DNA from: Clostridia bacterium
GTDB taxonomy: Bacteria; Bacillota_A; Clostridia; Oscillospirales; QAKW01
Direction of reading: 5' to 3'
Assembly (NCBI GenBank): GCA_017396865.1
Contig: JAFQKO010000114.1
Location: 1-5,643 of the forward strand
DNA length: 5,643 bases
Shown here piece by piece: positions 1 to 5,643 of this stretch (within the stretch, counting starts at the first letter, position 1; the number at the start of each line of letters is the position of its first letter). The translations under genes were made by a program, and so were the position numbers. The notes beneath the pieces were generated by a model, which made no database searches, was not told the origin of the DNA, and saw only the letters and a list, made by a program, of their open reading frames with translations.

Positions 1-547
1 GAGCGGCATCCCCACCAATTTGGAAACCATTCAAAAAATTGTCGAACATACCGATCTGTTCGTGGAGGTGGGCGGCGGCATCCGCAATATGGAAACGGCT
101 GAAACCTATCTTTCCTGCGGGGTGGATCGGGTGATCTTGGGCACCGCCGCCGTTACCGACGAAGCATTTTTAAAGGCGGCGCTGGCCAAATACGGCGCAA
201 AGGTCGCCGTCGGTGTGGATCTCAAGGACGGGTTCGTGGCCATCAAGGGCTGGACCGAAAAATCCGAGCTTTCCGCCGATGCCTTCTTCCAAAAGATGGA
301 GAACTTGGGAGTGCAGACCATCATCTGCACCGATATCTCCCGCGACGGCGCCATGCAGGGCACCAACCGCGCCCTGTATCAAGAGATGAGTCAAAAATAT
401 CGGATCGATCTGATTGCATCCGGCGGGGTTTCCTCTATGGAGGATATTGAAGCCCTGCGGGCGATGGAGCTGTACGGTGCCATCATCGGCAAGGCCTATT
501 ATGTGGGCGCGATCGATCTGAAGAAAGCGATCGAGGTGGCAAAATGA
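1..547 (+). CDS. hisA: HisA, ProFAR isomerase (5'-truncated by window edge)
   Basis: This is 1-(5-phosphoribosyl)-5-[(5-phosphoribosylamino)methylideneamino]imidazole-4-carboxamide isomerase, the cytoplasmic (beta/alpha)8-barrel enzyme that converts ProFAR to PRFAR in histidine synthesis. The frame is open to the left edge (first whole codon at base 2), giving 181 residues. HisA is usually about 240 residues, so some 60 N-terminal residues, including the first catalytic Asp, lie outside the window. Visible landmarks are VGGGIR (residues 23-28 of the fragment, phosphate loop) and VILGTAA (44-50). GVDLKDG (71-77) carries the Asp that matches the family's second catalytic acid. TDISRDGAMQGTN (110-122), SGGVSS (140-145) and IIGKAYY (161-167) follow. 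The C-terminus is at the expected place. The TGA stop overlaps the hisF start (ATGA), which fits a his operon. HisF is the closest paralogue, but the separate complete HisF next door and the TDISRDG motif favour HisA. Confidence 0.96.
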   Translation, partial: SGIPTNLETIQKIVEHTDLFVEVGGGIRNMETAETYLSCGVDRVILGTAAVTDEAFLKAALAKYGAKVAVGVDLKDGFVAIKGWTEKSELSADAFFQKMENLGVQTIICTDISRDGAMQGTNRALYQEMSQKYRIDLIASGGVSSMEDIEALRAMELYGAIIGKAYYVGAIDLKKAIEVAK

Positions 548-1302
548 TCACAAAACGAATTATTCCCTGCTTGGACGTGCGAAACGGCCGCGTGGTCAAG
601 GGCGTCAATTTTGAAGGCCTTTCCGACGTTTCCTCGCCCATCGAGCTGGGAAAATACTATAGCGACTGCGGTGCCGACGAGCTGGTGTTTTATGATATCA
701 CCGCCTCTGCCGAGGGTCGCACCATCTTTACCGATATTTTAAAGGAGGTTGCCCGTACCATCTTCATTCCGCTTACGGTGGGCGGCGGCATCAATACGCT
801 GGAGGATTTTGATCGGGTCTTAAAATGCGGCGCCGATAAGGTCAGCGTTAATTCGGGTGCCATCCGCAATCCCGATCTCATTCCCGCCGCCGCCAAGAAA
901 TACGGCGATCAATGCGTGGTGATCTCTGCCGACGTTAAACGGGTCGACGGCGTCTTTCGGGTGTTTGCCAAGGGCGGTCGCGAAAATACCGGCATGGAGG
1001 CCATCAGTTGGATCAAACGCTGTGTCGAGAACGGCGCGGGCGAGGTGGTCTTGAATTCCATCGATACCGACGGTGTGAAGGGCGGCTTCGATCTGGAGAT
1101 GCTGGAGGCGGTCAGCAATGCGGTCAACGTGCCGGTCATCGCATCGGGCGGCGCAGGCTGTGCCGAGGATTTTATCACCCTCTTTAAGACCCTCCCCAAG
1201 GTGGATGCGGGGCTTGCCGCCTCCATCTTCCATTTCGGCGAGGTCAAGATCCCCGAGCTGAAGCGGATCTTAAAAGAAAACGATATCAACGTGAGGTTAT
1301 AA
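544..1302 (+). CDS. hisF: HisF, imidazole glycerol phosphate synthase cyclase subunit
   Basis: HisF is the cyclase half of imidazole glycerol phosphate synthase. It uses ammonia channelled from the glutaminase HisH to turn PRFAR into imidazole glycerol phosphate plus AICAR, linking histidine and purine synthesis. The protein is 252 residues, the normal family length. It starts with the typical IIPCLDVRNGRVVKG and has both catalytic aspartates at the canonical positions, D11 and D130 (in SADVKRVDG). The ammonia-tunnel gate residues R5, E46, K99 and E167 are all present. Phosphate loops are VGGGIN (79-84) and SGGAG (201-205), and SIDTDG is at 172-177. The ATG lies inside the hisA stop (ATGA), with GAGGTGG at 533-539 as ribosome binding site, so translation is probably coupled. 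hisH is not visible and is expected upstream of hisA. All key residues argue for an active enzyme. Confidence 0.98.
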   Translation: MITKRIIPCLDVRNGRVVKGVNFEGLSDVSSPIELGKYYSDCGADELVFYDITASAEGRTIFTDILKEVARTIFIPLTVGGGINTLEDFDRVLKCGADKVSVNSGAIRNPDLIPAAAKKYGDQCVVISADVKRVDGVFRVFAKGGRENTGMEAISWIKRCVENGAGEVVLNSIDTDGVKGGFDLEMLEAVSNAVNVPVIASGGAGCAEDFITLFKTLPKVDAGLAASIFHFGEVKIPELKRILKENDINVRL

Positions 1303-1305
1303 AAA

Positions 1306-1950
1306 ATGTTAGAAATTGAGAAGCTCAAATTTGATGAAAAGGGGCTGATCCCCGCCATCGTAGTGGATGCTGAGACCAAAAAGGTGCTCACCCTTGCTTA
1401 TATGAATAAGGAAAGCCTGCAGATTTCCATGGAAAAGGGGCTGACCTGCTTTTGGAGCCGCTCCCGCCAAGAGCTTTGGCTCAAGGGCGAAACCAGCGGT
1501 AACTATCAGCATATCGTTTCCATCACCGCCGATTGCGACTACGATGCGCTGACGGTTTTGGTCAAAAAGGACGGCCCTGCCTGCCATAAAGGCACCGATA
1601 GCTGTTTTACCAACGAGGTGTTCAGCAATGGGGAGGAGCCCTTCTCAATGGAGGGCTTATATGCCCTGCTTAAGGGTCGAAAGGAGACCCTGCCCGAGGG
1701 CTCTTATACCACCTATCTCTTCCAAAAGGGGTTGGATAAGATTTTAAAGAAGGTGGGCGAGGAGTCTACCGAGGTCATCATCGGCGCCAAGTCCAACGAT
1801 AAGGCCGAAACCGTCTATGAGATCGCCGATCTGGCCTACCACGTCATGGTATTGATGGTGGAGATGGGCATCACCGTGGAGGATATCCGCAAGGAGCTGG
1901 GCAGCCGCCACGTCATCGATCATAAGGTCAAGCAGGAGAAGATGGTATGA
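1306..1950 (+). CDS. hisIE: HisIE, bifunctional PR-AMP cyclohydrolase / PR-ATP pyrophosphohydrolase
   Basis: This fused enzyme performs steps 2 and 3 of histidine synthesis: the HisE part hydrolyses PR-ATP to PR-AMP, and the HisI part opens the adenine ring. It has 214 residues, about the usual size for the fusion. The N-terminal HisI domain (about 1-108) shows [17 protein letters not shown] (50-66) and DCDYDAL (76-82), with D76, D78 and D80 as likely Mg ligands. C77, C93 and C100 (in CHKGTDSC) are the expected zinc cysteines. The C-terminal HisE domain (about 116-206) has the all-alpha MazG-like signature EESTE (152-156) followed by YEIADLAYH (171-179), whose acidic residues bind metal. The start lies 3 bases after the hisF stop, with GAGGT at 1293-1297 as ribosome binding site. 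The last codons overlap hisK by ATGA. Both halves look intact. Confidence 0.97.
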   Translation: MLEIEKLKFDEKGLIPAIVVDAETKKVLTLAYMNKESLQISMEKGLTCFWSRSRQELWLKGETSGNYQHIVSITADCDYDALTVLVKKDGPACHKGTDSCFTNEVFSNGEEPFSMEGLYALLKGRKETLPEGSYTTYLFQKGLDKILKKVGEESTEVIIGAKSNDKAETVYEIADLAYHVMVLMVEMGITVEDIRKELGSRHVIDHKVKQEKMV

Positions 1951-2759
1951 GATTGACCGACTACCACGTCCACAGCAGCTTTGCCGACGGCAAAAATACC
2001 GTTGCAGAGGTGGCGAAAATCGCCGCGGAGCGTGGTTTTTCGGTGCTCGGCTTCACCGAGCACAGCCCGATGGCCGATGGCCGAAGCTGGGGGATAAAGC
2101 AGGAGCGGCTGGCCGATTACCTGCGAGAGGTGCAGGCGCAAAAGGCGCTGTATGCGGGCAAGATGGAAATTTTGCTGGGCATCGAGCAGGATTACCATGC
2201 CCCCAAGGCGGAGGGTCATTTTGATTATCGGATCGGCTCGGTCCACGGCTTCGACTGCGGCGATCATATTCAGGATGTGGATGAAACCATTCCCCTGCTG
2301 GAAAAGGTGGCCGCCGAGCAGTACGGCGGCGACGTTTACGCCATGGTCGAGGGGTATTATGAACTCGTCGGCGACGTCTGGAATAAGACCCGCTGCGAGA
2401 TTATCGGCCATTTGGATCTGATCACCAACTGGCAGGAGCAAAAGGTGCTGTTCGATGAAAACCACCCCCGCTACGTGGCCGCCGCACGGGCGGCGATCGA
2501 TCGGCTGATCCCGTCGGGTGCGCTGTTTGAGGTCAATGCGGGTGCCATCGGGCGGGGCTACCGTACCACGCCCTATCCGAGCATTCCGCTTTTAAAGTAT
2601 ATCCGCGAAAAGGGTGGCGAGATCATCCTGACGGGCGATACCCACGACGCCGCCCGCCTGGGCGACTTTCAGCAGCTCTGCGCCGATCATGCTAAAGCCG
2701 CAGGCTTCACCCGCTCGGTGATCCTAACGGCAAAGGGCAGAGAATATATGGAATTATAA
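1947..2759 (+). CDS. hisK: Histidinol phosphatase, PHP family (HisK/HisJ type)
   Basis: This is a PHP-superfamily metal-dependent phosphatase, predicted to convert L-histidinol phosphate to histidinol, the step that a HAD-type HisB domain performs in E. coli. It has 270 residues, close to the B. subtilis-type enzyme. Metal-site motifs appear in family order: DYHVHSS (H7, H9), FTEHS (E38, H39), GIEQDY (E80), GSVHG (H100), IGHLDL (H155, D157), [18 protein letters not shown] (194-211) and TGDTHDA (D231, H233). This is the full set expected for a trinuclear PHP centre. The start ATG sits in the hisIE stop (ATGA) with AGGAGA at 1934-1939, so it is the coupled last gene of the his operon. That position supports histidinol phosphatase over other PHP enzymes. 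The stop TAA lies at the foot of the terminator hairpin. The symbol hisJ is also used for this family. Confidence 0.94.
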   Translation: MRLTDYHVHSSFADGKNTVAEVAKIAAERGFSVLGFTEHSPMADGRSWGIKQERLADYLREVQAQKALYAGKMEILLGIEQDYHAPKAEGHFDYRIGSVHGFDCGDHIQDVDETIPLLEKVAAEQYGGDVYAMVEGYYELVGDVWNKTRCEIIGHLDLITNWQEQKVLFDENHPRYVAAARAAIDRLIPSGALFEVNAGAIGRGYRTTPYPSIPLLKYIREKGGEIILTGDTHDAARLGDFQQLCADHAKAAGFTRSVILTAKGREYMEL

Positions 2760-2796
2760 TAAAGATGGCTTCGCATTGCGAAGCCATCTTTATTAT
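2756..2796. terminator. Bidirectional intrinsic terminator between convergent genes
   Basis: A perfect 19-bp stem (2756-2774 pairing with 2778-2796) has a 3-base loop, a GC-rich upper part (GATGGCTTCGC) and A/T-rich feet on both sides. The A-run on one arm gives a U-rich 3' side in either direction (CTTTATTATT on +, CTTTATTATAATT on -), so it can end both the his transcript and the convergent hydrolase transcript. The stop codons of hisK (2757-2759) and of the hydrolase (2793-2795) both lie within the stem feet. Confidence 0.9.
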
Positions 2797-4352
2797 TGAA
2801 TAGGGATTTCCAGATAGGAATCATCAAGAATTACCGTATTATCGGCAATTTTTGCGGTCGTTTGCTCGGAAAACAGCCCGCGGTTGTTGGTGTGCCGCAG
2901 ATAATGAGGATCGGCCGAGGAGGAAATGTCGATCCGAAGCTTTTCGCCCTTATGAACAAGGAAGGCGTGTTCATCAAACGAAAAGTCTAAGACAAGCGGG
3001 TTGCCGGGAAGATAGCCGGGATCAAAATTAGAGAGTTGTTGAATATCGTCCCGCAGACCGTAGTCGCCTTCTTCCTTGCAAAGGCTCAACCGCAGGTAAA
3101 AGCAGGTGTCCTCACAGGTGGAGCGCACCTTCAGCTTTGCTTTGATTTTGCCCTTGATGAAGGTATCCTGCTCAAATTCAGGGGTATAGAGGGTGATGAT
3201 ATCATGCCGTTGATGGGGCGGATTCTGCCAGGCGTTGCCGCCGAAGTTTGCGGAAAGCCCACCCTTAAAGGAGGCGGGATCATAGGGATTATAGCGATAG
3301 GTCACCTCGCCGCTGCCAAGGGGGATGCGGCAGGTGGAGCAAGCGGTGTAAAAATCATCGCAGCACCAAGCGTTTCCAAACAGTTTATAGTAGGTGATCT
3401 TTCCCTGTGTGAAGGGAAAGGCTTCCTGCCCACGGATCGCATTGAACCAGCGAACGCGATAATCGGGCACCTGCTCCTTGAGCATACCGCCTTCAAAAGC
3501 GATCGGCTGGTTGCTTGGAGTGCCGTTGTGGTCGTAGGGGTGAACGGCAAGGGCGCATTGGGCCTTGGTTTGGGCATCCAGCGTTTTCCACATATCGAAA
3601 ATACCGCCGGTATAGATGTCATAAAAGCCGGTCACCAGCAGAATGGGGATGTTGGCGTGCTTGATAGCCTCGTGTGCCTCACCGCCGCCGTAGCGGGTCT
3701 TCCAAAAGGGGTCGTTTCGGTCGGGATGTTTCAAGATTTCGTTGAAATCGGCCGCTTCTTCGTTGAAAACCGTTTTTGAAAAATCCGAGATGGGGAGCAT
3801 ATGGTAGGTGGCGGGGGTGAAGTGCTTGGTGGGAATGGCTTTTTTCTTATACATACCCACGTACCAGCCGCCATGTAATCCCGTTTTATAAAAGCCGTTG
3901 CGGTAGTTGCAGTTATATCGTTCGCAATCCTGCACCTCTAAAACCGCACCCTTGATATCCGCCTCAAAAGGGGCGGTAACGAAATGAACCGAGGAGGTAT
4001 AGCTGCCGCCGAAGAGATACAATTCACCGTTATAAAAGGATTGCTTGCGGATCCATTCCCGCAGGAAAAGCCCGTCCTCCCGCTCGTTAATGTAGGGGAC
4101 GCAATCGCCGCCGCTTTTTCCGCGCCCGCGGCAATGCTGGCAAACAACGGCATATCCGTTTTTCAGAAAGCTTTCATGGTCGCGGGCAAGCTTGGTGCAG
4201 ATCTCGTTTTCTTCTTGATGTTCGGTTTCGTCTACGTAAGGGTTGCGAAAAATAACGGTCGGAAATGTCCCCTTTTCCTGCGGCAGACAGATTGCGGTAA
4301 AAAGTTCAGCATCGTTGATCTTCAAATATTCATAATAGACGTTTGGTTGCAT
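2793..4352 (-). CDS. CocE/NonD-type alpha/beta serine hydrolase, substrate unknown
   Basis: This belongs to the CocE/NonD (X-Pro dipeptidyl-peptidase S15-like) hydrolases, which cleave esters or amides with a Ser-Asp-His triad. With the start at 4352 it has 519 residues, normal for the family. The N-terminal alpha/beta fold shows RNPY (36-39; Tyr39 matches the CocE oxyanion-hole Tyr), QHCRGRGKSGG (72-82), and GGSYTSS (115-121) with nucleophile Ser117. It also has TGFYD (241-245) with Asp245, and HPYDHNG (271-277) with likely catalytic His275. The C-terminal part (about 320-519) is rich in predicted strands and fits the jelly-roll domain of this family (PLGSGEVTYRYNPYDP near 344-359; GEKLRIDISSSADPHYLRH near 469-487). 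No signal peptide or membrane segment is seen, so it is probably cytoplasmic. It has about 15 cysteines, including a CC-x6-C-x2-C cluster near 330-341. The first Asp of the usual QD-x-RG motif is His here. The substrate cannot be told; cocaine-esterase activity is not implied. Confidence 0.88.
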   Translation of the reverse strand: MQPNVYYEYLKINDAELFTAICLPQEKGTFPTVIFRNPYVDETEHQEENEICTKLARDHESFLKNGYAVVCQHCRGRGKSGGDCVPYINEREDGLFLREWIRKQSFYNGELYLFGGSYTSSVHFVTAPFEADIKGAVLEVQDCERYNCNYRNGFYKTGLHGGWYVGMYKKKAIPTKHFTPATYHMLPISDFSKTVFNEEAADFNEILKHPDRNDPFWKTRYGGGEAHEAIKHANIPILLVTGFYDIYTGGIFDMWKTLDAQTKAQCALAVHPYDHNGTPSNQPIAFEGGMLKEQVPDYRVRWFNAIRGQEAFPFTQGKITYYKLFGNAWCCDDFYTACSTCRIPLGSGEVTYRYNPYDPASFKGGLSANFGGNAWQNPPHQRHDIITLYTPEFEQDTFIKGKIKAKLKVRSTCEDTCFYLRLSLCKEEGDYGLRDDIQQLSNFDPGYLPGNPLVLDFSFDEHAFLVHKGEKLRIDISSSADPHYLRHTNNRGLFSEQTTAKIADNTVILDDSYLEIPIQ

Positions 4353-4358
4353 GGAAAA

Positions 4359-4364
4359 CACCTC
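4359..4364 (-). promoter_or_regulatory. Ribosome binding site that fixes the hydrolase start
   Basis: On the minus strand GAGGTG (4364 down to 4359) precedes the ATG at 4352-4350 by 6 bases, a normal spacing. An in-frame GTG three codons further upstream (4361-4359) is itself part of this ribosome binding site and has no room for another one. The ATG is therefore preferred, giving 519 rather than 522 residues. Confidence 0.75.
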
Positions 4365-4379
4365 GCTTGAATATAAGGA

Positions 4380-4411
4380 TACGGCACACTTCCCGTGGGA
4401 AGTGTGCCGTA
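4380..4411 (-). terminator. Hairpin between the ACT gene and the hydrolase gene, probable terminator
   Basis: A perfect 14-bp inverted repeat (4380-4393 with 4398-4411) around the 4-base loop CGTG lies 4 bases after the ACT gene stop codon on the minus strand. The stem is GC-rich (GGCACACTTCC). What follows on the minus strand is only moderately T-rich (TCCTTATATTC), not a run of T. It most likely ends, or partly ends, the ligase/ACT transcript. Because it is only 28 bases from the hydrolase start codon it would also form in the leader of any read-through message. I cannot exclude an mRNA-processing or protein-binding role. Confidence 0.65.
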
Positions 4412-4415
4412 AGAT

Positions 4416-4820
4416 TTACAGAACGGTGAAGCCCTTGGCGGTAAGGGTCTCGTCGGTGAGGGCGGGATCGTGAACGCGGAGCACCACGTAGGCGGTGCCT
4501 GCGCCGCCGTGGTTGAAGGCGTAGAGGTATTCCACGTTGACGCCGACTTGATCCAGAACGTCGATGACGTCGTGCAGAGCGCCTGCGGTATCGGGCATCT
4601 TAACAGCCACCACGTCGTTGGCGCGGGCGATGTAGCCGGCCTCGGTGAGGGCGGCTATGGCGGCATCGATATCGTCGACGATCATCCGCAGAACGCCGTA
4701 CTTGGAGGTATCGGCGAGGGTCATGGCGCTGACGTTGATCTTTTTCGCGGCCAAAATCCCTGCGGTCTCGGCCAGAGAGCCTTGCTTATTTTCAATAAAA
4801 ACGGAAAGTTGACGGATCAT
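4416..4820 (-). CDS. Tandem ACT-domain protein, probable amino-acid-binding regulator
   Basis: This is a small stand-alone protein of 134 residues made of two ACT domains, the ligand-binding fold that senses amino acids in many metabolic enzymes. ACT 1 covers about 3-66 (LSVFIENKQGSLAETAGILA, with Gly14 at the usual strand-helix turn, then INVSAMTLAD and YGVLRMIVDD). ACT 2 covers about 69-134 (VVAVKMPDTAGALHDVIDVL with Gly80, then VNVEYLYAF and GTAYVVLRV). No catalytic or DNA-binding domain is attached. Small double-ACT proteins of this type are commonly encoded beside phenylacetate-CoA ligase genes in anaerobic bacteria and archaea, as here. I infer that it binds an aromatic or branched-chain amino acid and modulates the ligase or an associated 2-oxoacid oxidoreductase; the sequence does not show which ligand. 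The start is secure, because a strong AAGGAGG lies 9 bases upstream. Confidence 0.9.
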   Translation of the reverse strand: MIRQLSVFIENKQGSLAETAGILAAKKINVSAMTLADTSKYGVLRMIVDDIDAAIAALTEAGYIARANDVVAVKMPDTAGALHDVIDVLDQVGVNVEYLYAFNHGGAGTAYVVLRVHDPALTDETLTAKGFTVL

Positions 4821-4829
4821 TATAGTGTT

Positions 4830-4836
4830 CCTCCTT
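4830..4836 (-). promoter_or_regulatory. Strong ribosome binding site of the ACT gene overlapping the ligase stop codon
   Basis: On the minus strand AAGGAGG (4836 down to 4830) is a near-perfect anti-16S match, 9 bases before the ACT gene ATG. Its first two A's are the last two bases of the ligase TAA stop (4837-4835). A ribosome finishing the ligase therefore covers the ACT start site, which ties translation of the two genes together. Confidence 0.85.
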
Positions 4837-5643
4837 AATCATGAAGCTTGCGCTTATCAATAACGCGGACAGCCTTGCCTTCGCTGCGTTGGATGCTCTT
4901 GGGAGCAACCAGATGCACCTTGGGCCCGATGCCCAGCATGGCGCGCATGGCATCTGCCAGCTCGCGTTCCTGCTTCTCGATATCCTTAACGGTATCGGAG
5001 AACTGCTCGGGATTCATCTCGATCAAAACATCGAGGGTATCGGAGTTATTAACACGGTCGACCTCAATAAGGTAGTTGGAGCTGTAGCCCTTCTGGATCA
5101 GAACCGTCTCGATCTGGGAGGGGAATACGTTAACACCGCGGATGATGAGCATATCATCGCTTCTGCCCATGGGCTTCTTCATCCGAACGAAGGTACGGCC
5201 GCAGGAGCAGGTCTCACGGGTCAAAACGCAGATATCGCGGGTGCGATAGCGCATCATGGGGAAGGCTTCCTTATCGATGCAGGTGAATACCAGCTCGCCC
5301 TTTTCGCCCTCGGGCAGAACCTCGCCCGTTTCAGGGTCGATGATCTCGGCGATGAAGTGGTCTTCGTTGATGTGCATGCCTTGCTGGGCTTCGCACTCAA
5401 AGGAAACGCCGGGGCCGCTGATCTCGGTCAGGCCGTAGATATCGTAGGCCTTGATGCCGAGGGACTTTTCGATGTCGCGGCGCATCTCCTCGGTCCAGGG
5501 CTCGGCGCCGAAGATGCCTGCCTTGAGGCAGTTGTCCTCGGGCTTATAGCCCATCTCCTTGAGGGTCTCGCCGATGTAGGCGGCATAGGAGGGGGTGCAG
5601 CAGATGATGTTGGACTTGAGGTCCATCATAAACTGGATCTGCC
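4835..5643 (-). CDS. paaK: Phenylacetate-CoA ligase family protein (5' end outside window)
   Basis: This is an adenylate-forming enzyme that activates an aryl acetate with ATP and joins it to CoA, releasing AMP and PPi. The frame is open to the right edge, giving 268 C-terminal residues. The family is about 430 long, so roughly 160 N-terminal residues, including the P-loop-like A3 motif, are missing. Visible motifs in order are CCTPSYA (14-20), FGAEPW (44-49), YGLTE (69-73, A5), GELVFT (115-120), RYRTRD (131-136, A7, ribose-binding Asp136), GRSDDMLIIRGVNVFPSQIE (159-178, A8 hinge) and RSEGKAVRV (252-260) with the probable catalytic Lys256. A short CSCGR (145-149), usual in this family, is kept. 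Internal methionines near the edge (5629) are not the start. In anaerobes such ligases often work with indolepyruvate:ferredoxin oxidoreductase in aromatic amino-acid metabolism. That partner is not in the window, so the exact substrate (phenylacetate, indoleacetate or other) is open. Confidence 0.93.
   Translation of the reverse strand, partial: QIQFMMDLKSNIICCTPSYAAYIGETLKEMGYKPEDNCLKAGIFGAEPWTEEMRRDIEKSLGIKAYDIYGLTEISGPGVSFECEAQQGMHINEDHFIAEIIDPETGEVLPEGEKGELVFTCIDKEAFPMMRYRTRDICVLTRETCSCGRTFVRMKKPMGRSDDMLIIRGVNVFPSQIETVLIQKGYSSNYLIEVDRVNNSDTLDVLIEMNPEQFSDTVKDIEKQERELADAMRAMLGIGPKVHLVAPKSIQRSEGKAVRVIDKRKLHD

Noticed and set aside
20..547. A possible TTG start for hisA at base 20.
   Set aside because: The same frame is open to the left edge with HisA-like residues (SGIPTN) before it, and the family needs about 60 more N-terminal residues. 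The TTG is an internal Leu codon.
71..792. The same 12-base string GGCGGCGGCATC in hisA (71-82) and hisF (781-792), considered as a DNA repeat.
   Set aside because: It encodes the equivalent GGGI phosphate-binding loop in two paralogous barrels, so it reflects shared protein ancestry and codon use and not a separate DNA element.
820..1391. Overlapping minus strand open frames opposite hisF.
   Set aside because: They show no protein-like motifs. hisF is complete and conserved on the + strand.
1920..2465. A minus strand open frame (181 codons) opposite hisIE/hisK.
   Set aside because: It has no family motifs, and it is fully covered by hisK, whose metal ligands are all present in the other strand.
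3036..3779. A long + strand open frame (247 codons) opposite the hydrolase gene.
   Set aside because: It has no recognisable domain or convincing ribosome binding site, and it lies wholly antisense to a gene with an intact catalytic triad. It is a shadow of that gene's codon use.
3984..4370. A + strand open frame (128 codons) opposite the start of the hydrolase, and a similar one opposite the ACT gene (4470-4838).
   Set aside because: Both are low-complexity antisense translations rich in Ala/Gly/Val, with no domain and no gene context.
4370..4375. A TATATT on the minus strand that could be a -10 box for the hydrolase.
   Set aside because: Its start site would fall on the ribosome binding site at about 4363, and the expected -35 position lies within the hairpin with no TTGACA-like match.
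5627..5629. ATG at 5629 as a start of a short ligase gene.
   Set aside because: The frame continues to the window edge with family-like residues (QIQF), and a 264-residue ligase would lack its ATP-binding N-terminal part. The gene is simply cut by the window.

Overview
The window reads as ordinary chromosomal DNA from an anaerobic, low-to-mid-GC Bacillota. A Clostridia-type gut or sediment bacterium is my best guess. The reasons are strong AGGAGG-like ribosome binding sites, tightly packed genes, a fused hisIE, a PHP-type histidinol phosphatase, and a phenylacetate-CoA ligase/tandem-ACT gene pair. The assignment rests on gene content and style only and is not firm below phylum level.

The left half (1-2759, + strand) is the distal end of a histidine biosynthesis operon in the order hisA (5' end cut off by the window), hisF, hisIE, hisK. 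The genes follow the pathway closely. HisI and HisE (fused here) carry out the pyrophosphohydrolase and cyclohydrolase steps. HisA isomerises ProFAR to PRFAR. HisF, with HisH encoded elsewhere, makes imidazole glycerol phosphate and AICAR. HisK dephosphorylates histidinol phosphate. hisA/hisF and hisIE/hisK each overlap by ATGA, and hisF/hisIE are separated by 3 bases, so the block is almost certainly one translationally coupled transcript. It ends in a long, near-symmetric hairpin at 2756-2796.

The right half (2793-5643, - strand) runs convergently towards the his operon. In transcription order it carries the C-terminal two thirds of a phenylacetate-CoA ligase family gene (paaK-like, 5' end outside the window), a tandem-ACT-domain protein, a 14-bp-stem hairpin, and a CocE/NonD-type serine hydrolase. 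The ligase and ACT genes overlap at the stop codon/ribosome-binding-site level and form a clear pair. The hydrolase follows after a 63-base gap containing the hairpin, so it may be a separate or only partly read-through unit. Its stop codon lies in the base of the same hairpin that ends the his operon.

I see no RNA genes, insertion sequences, CRISPR arrays, attachment sites or other mobile-element signs, and no gene-free stretch longer than about 65 bases. Nothing here amounts to a clearly undescribed system. The points most worth a second look are the shared bidirectional terminator, the cysteine-rich variant hydrolase of unknown substrate, and the ligase/ACT pair.
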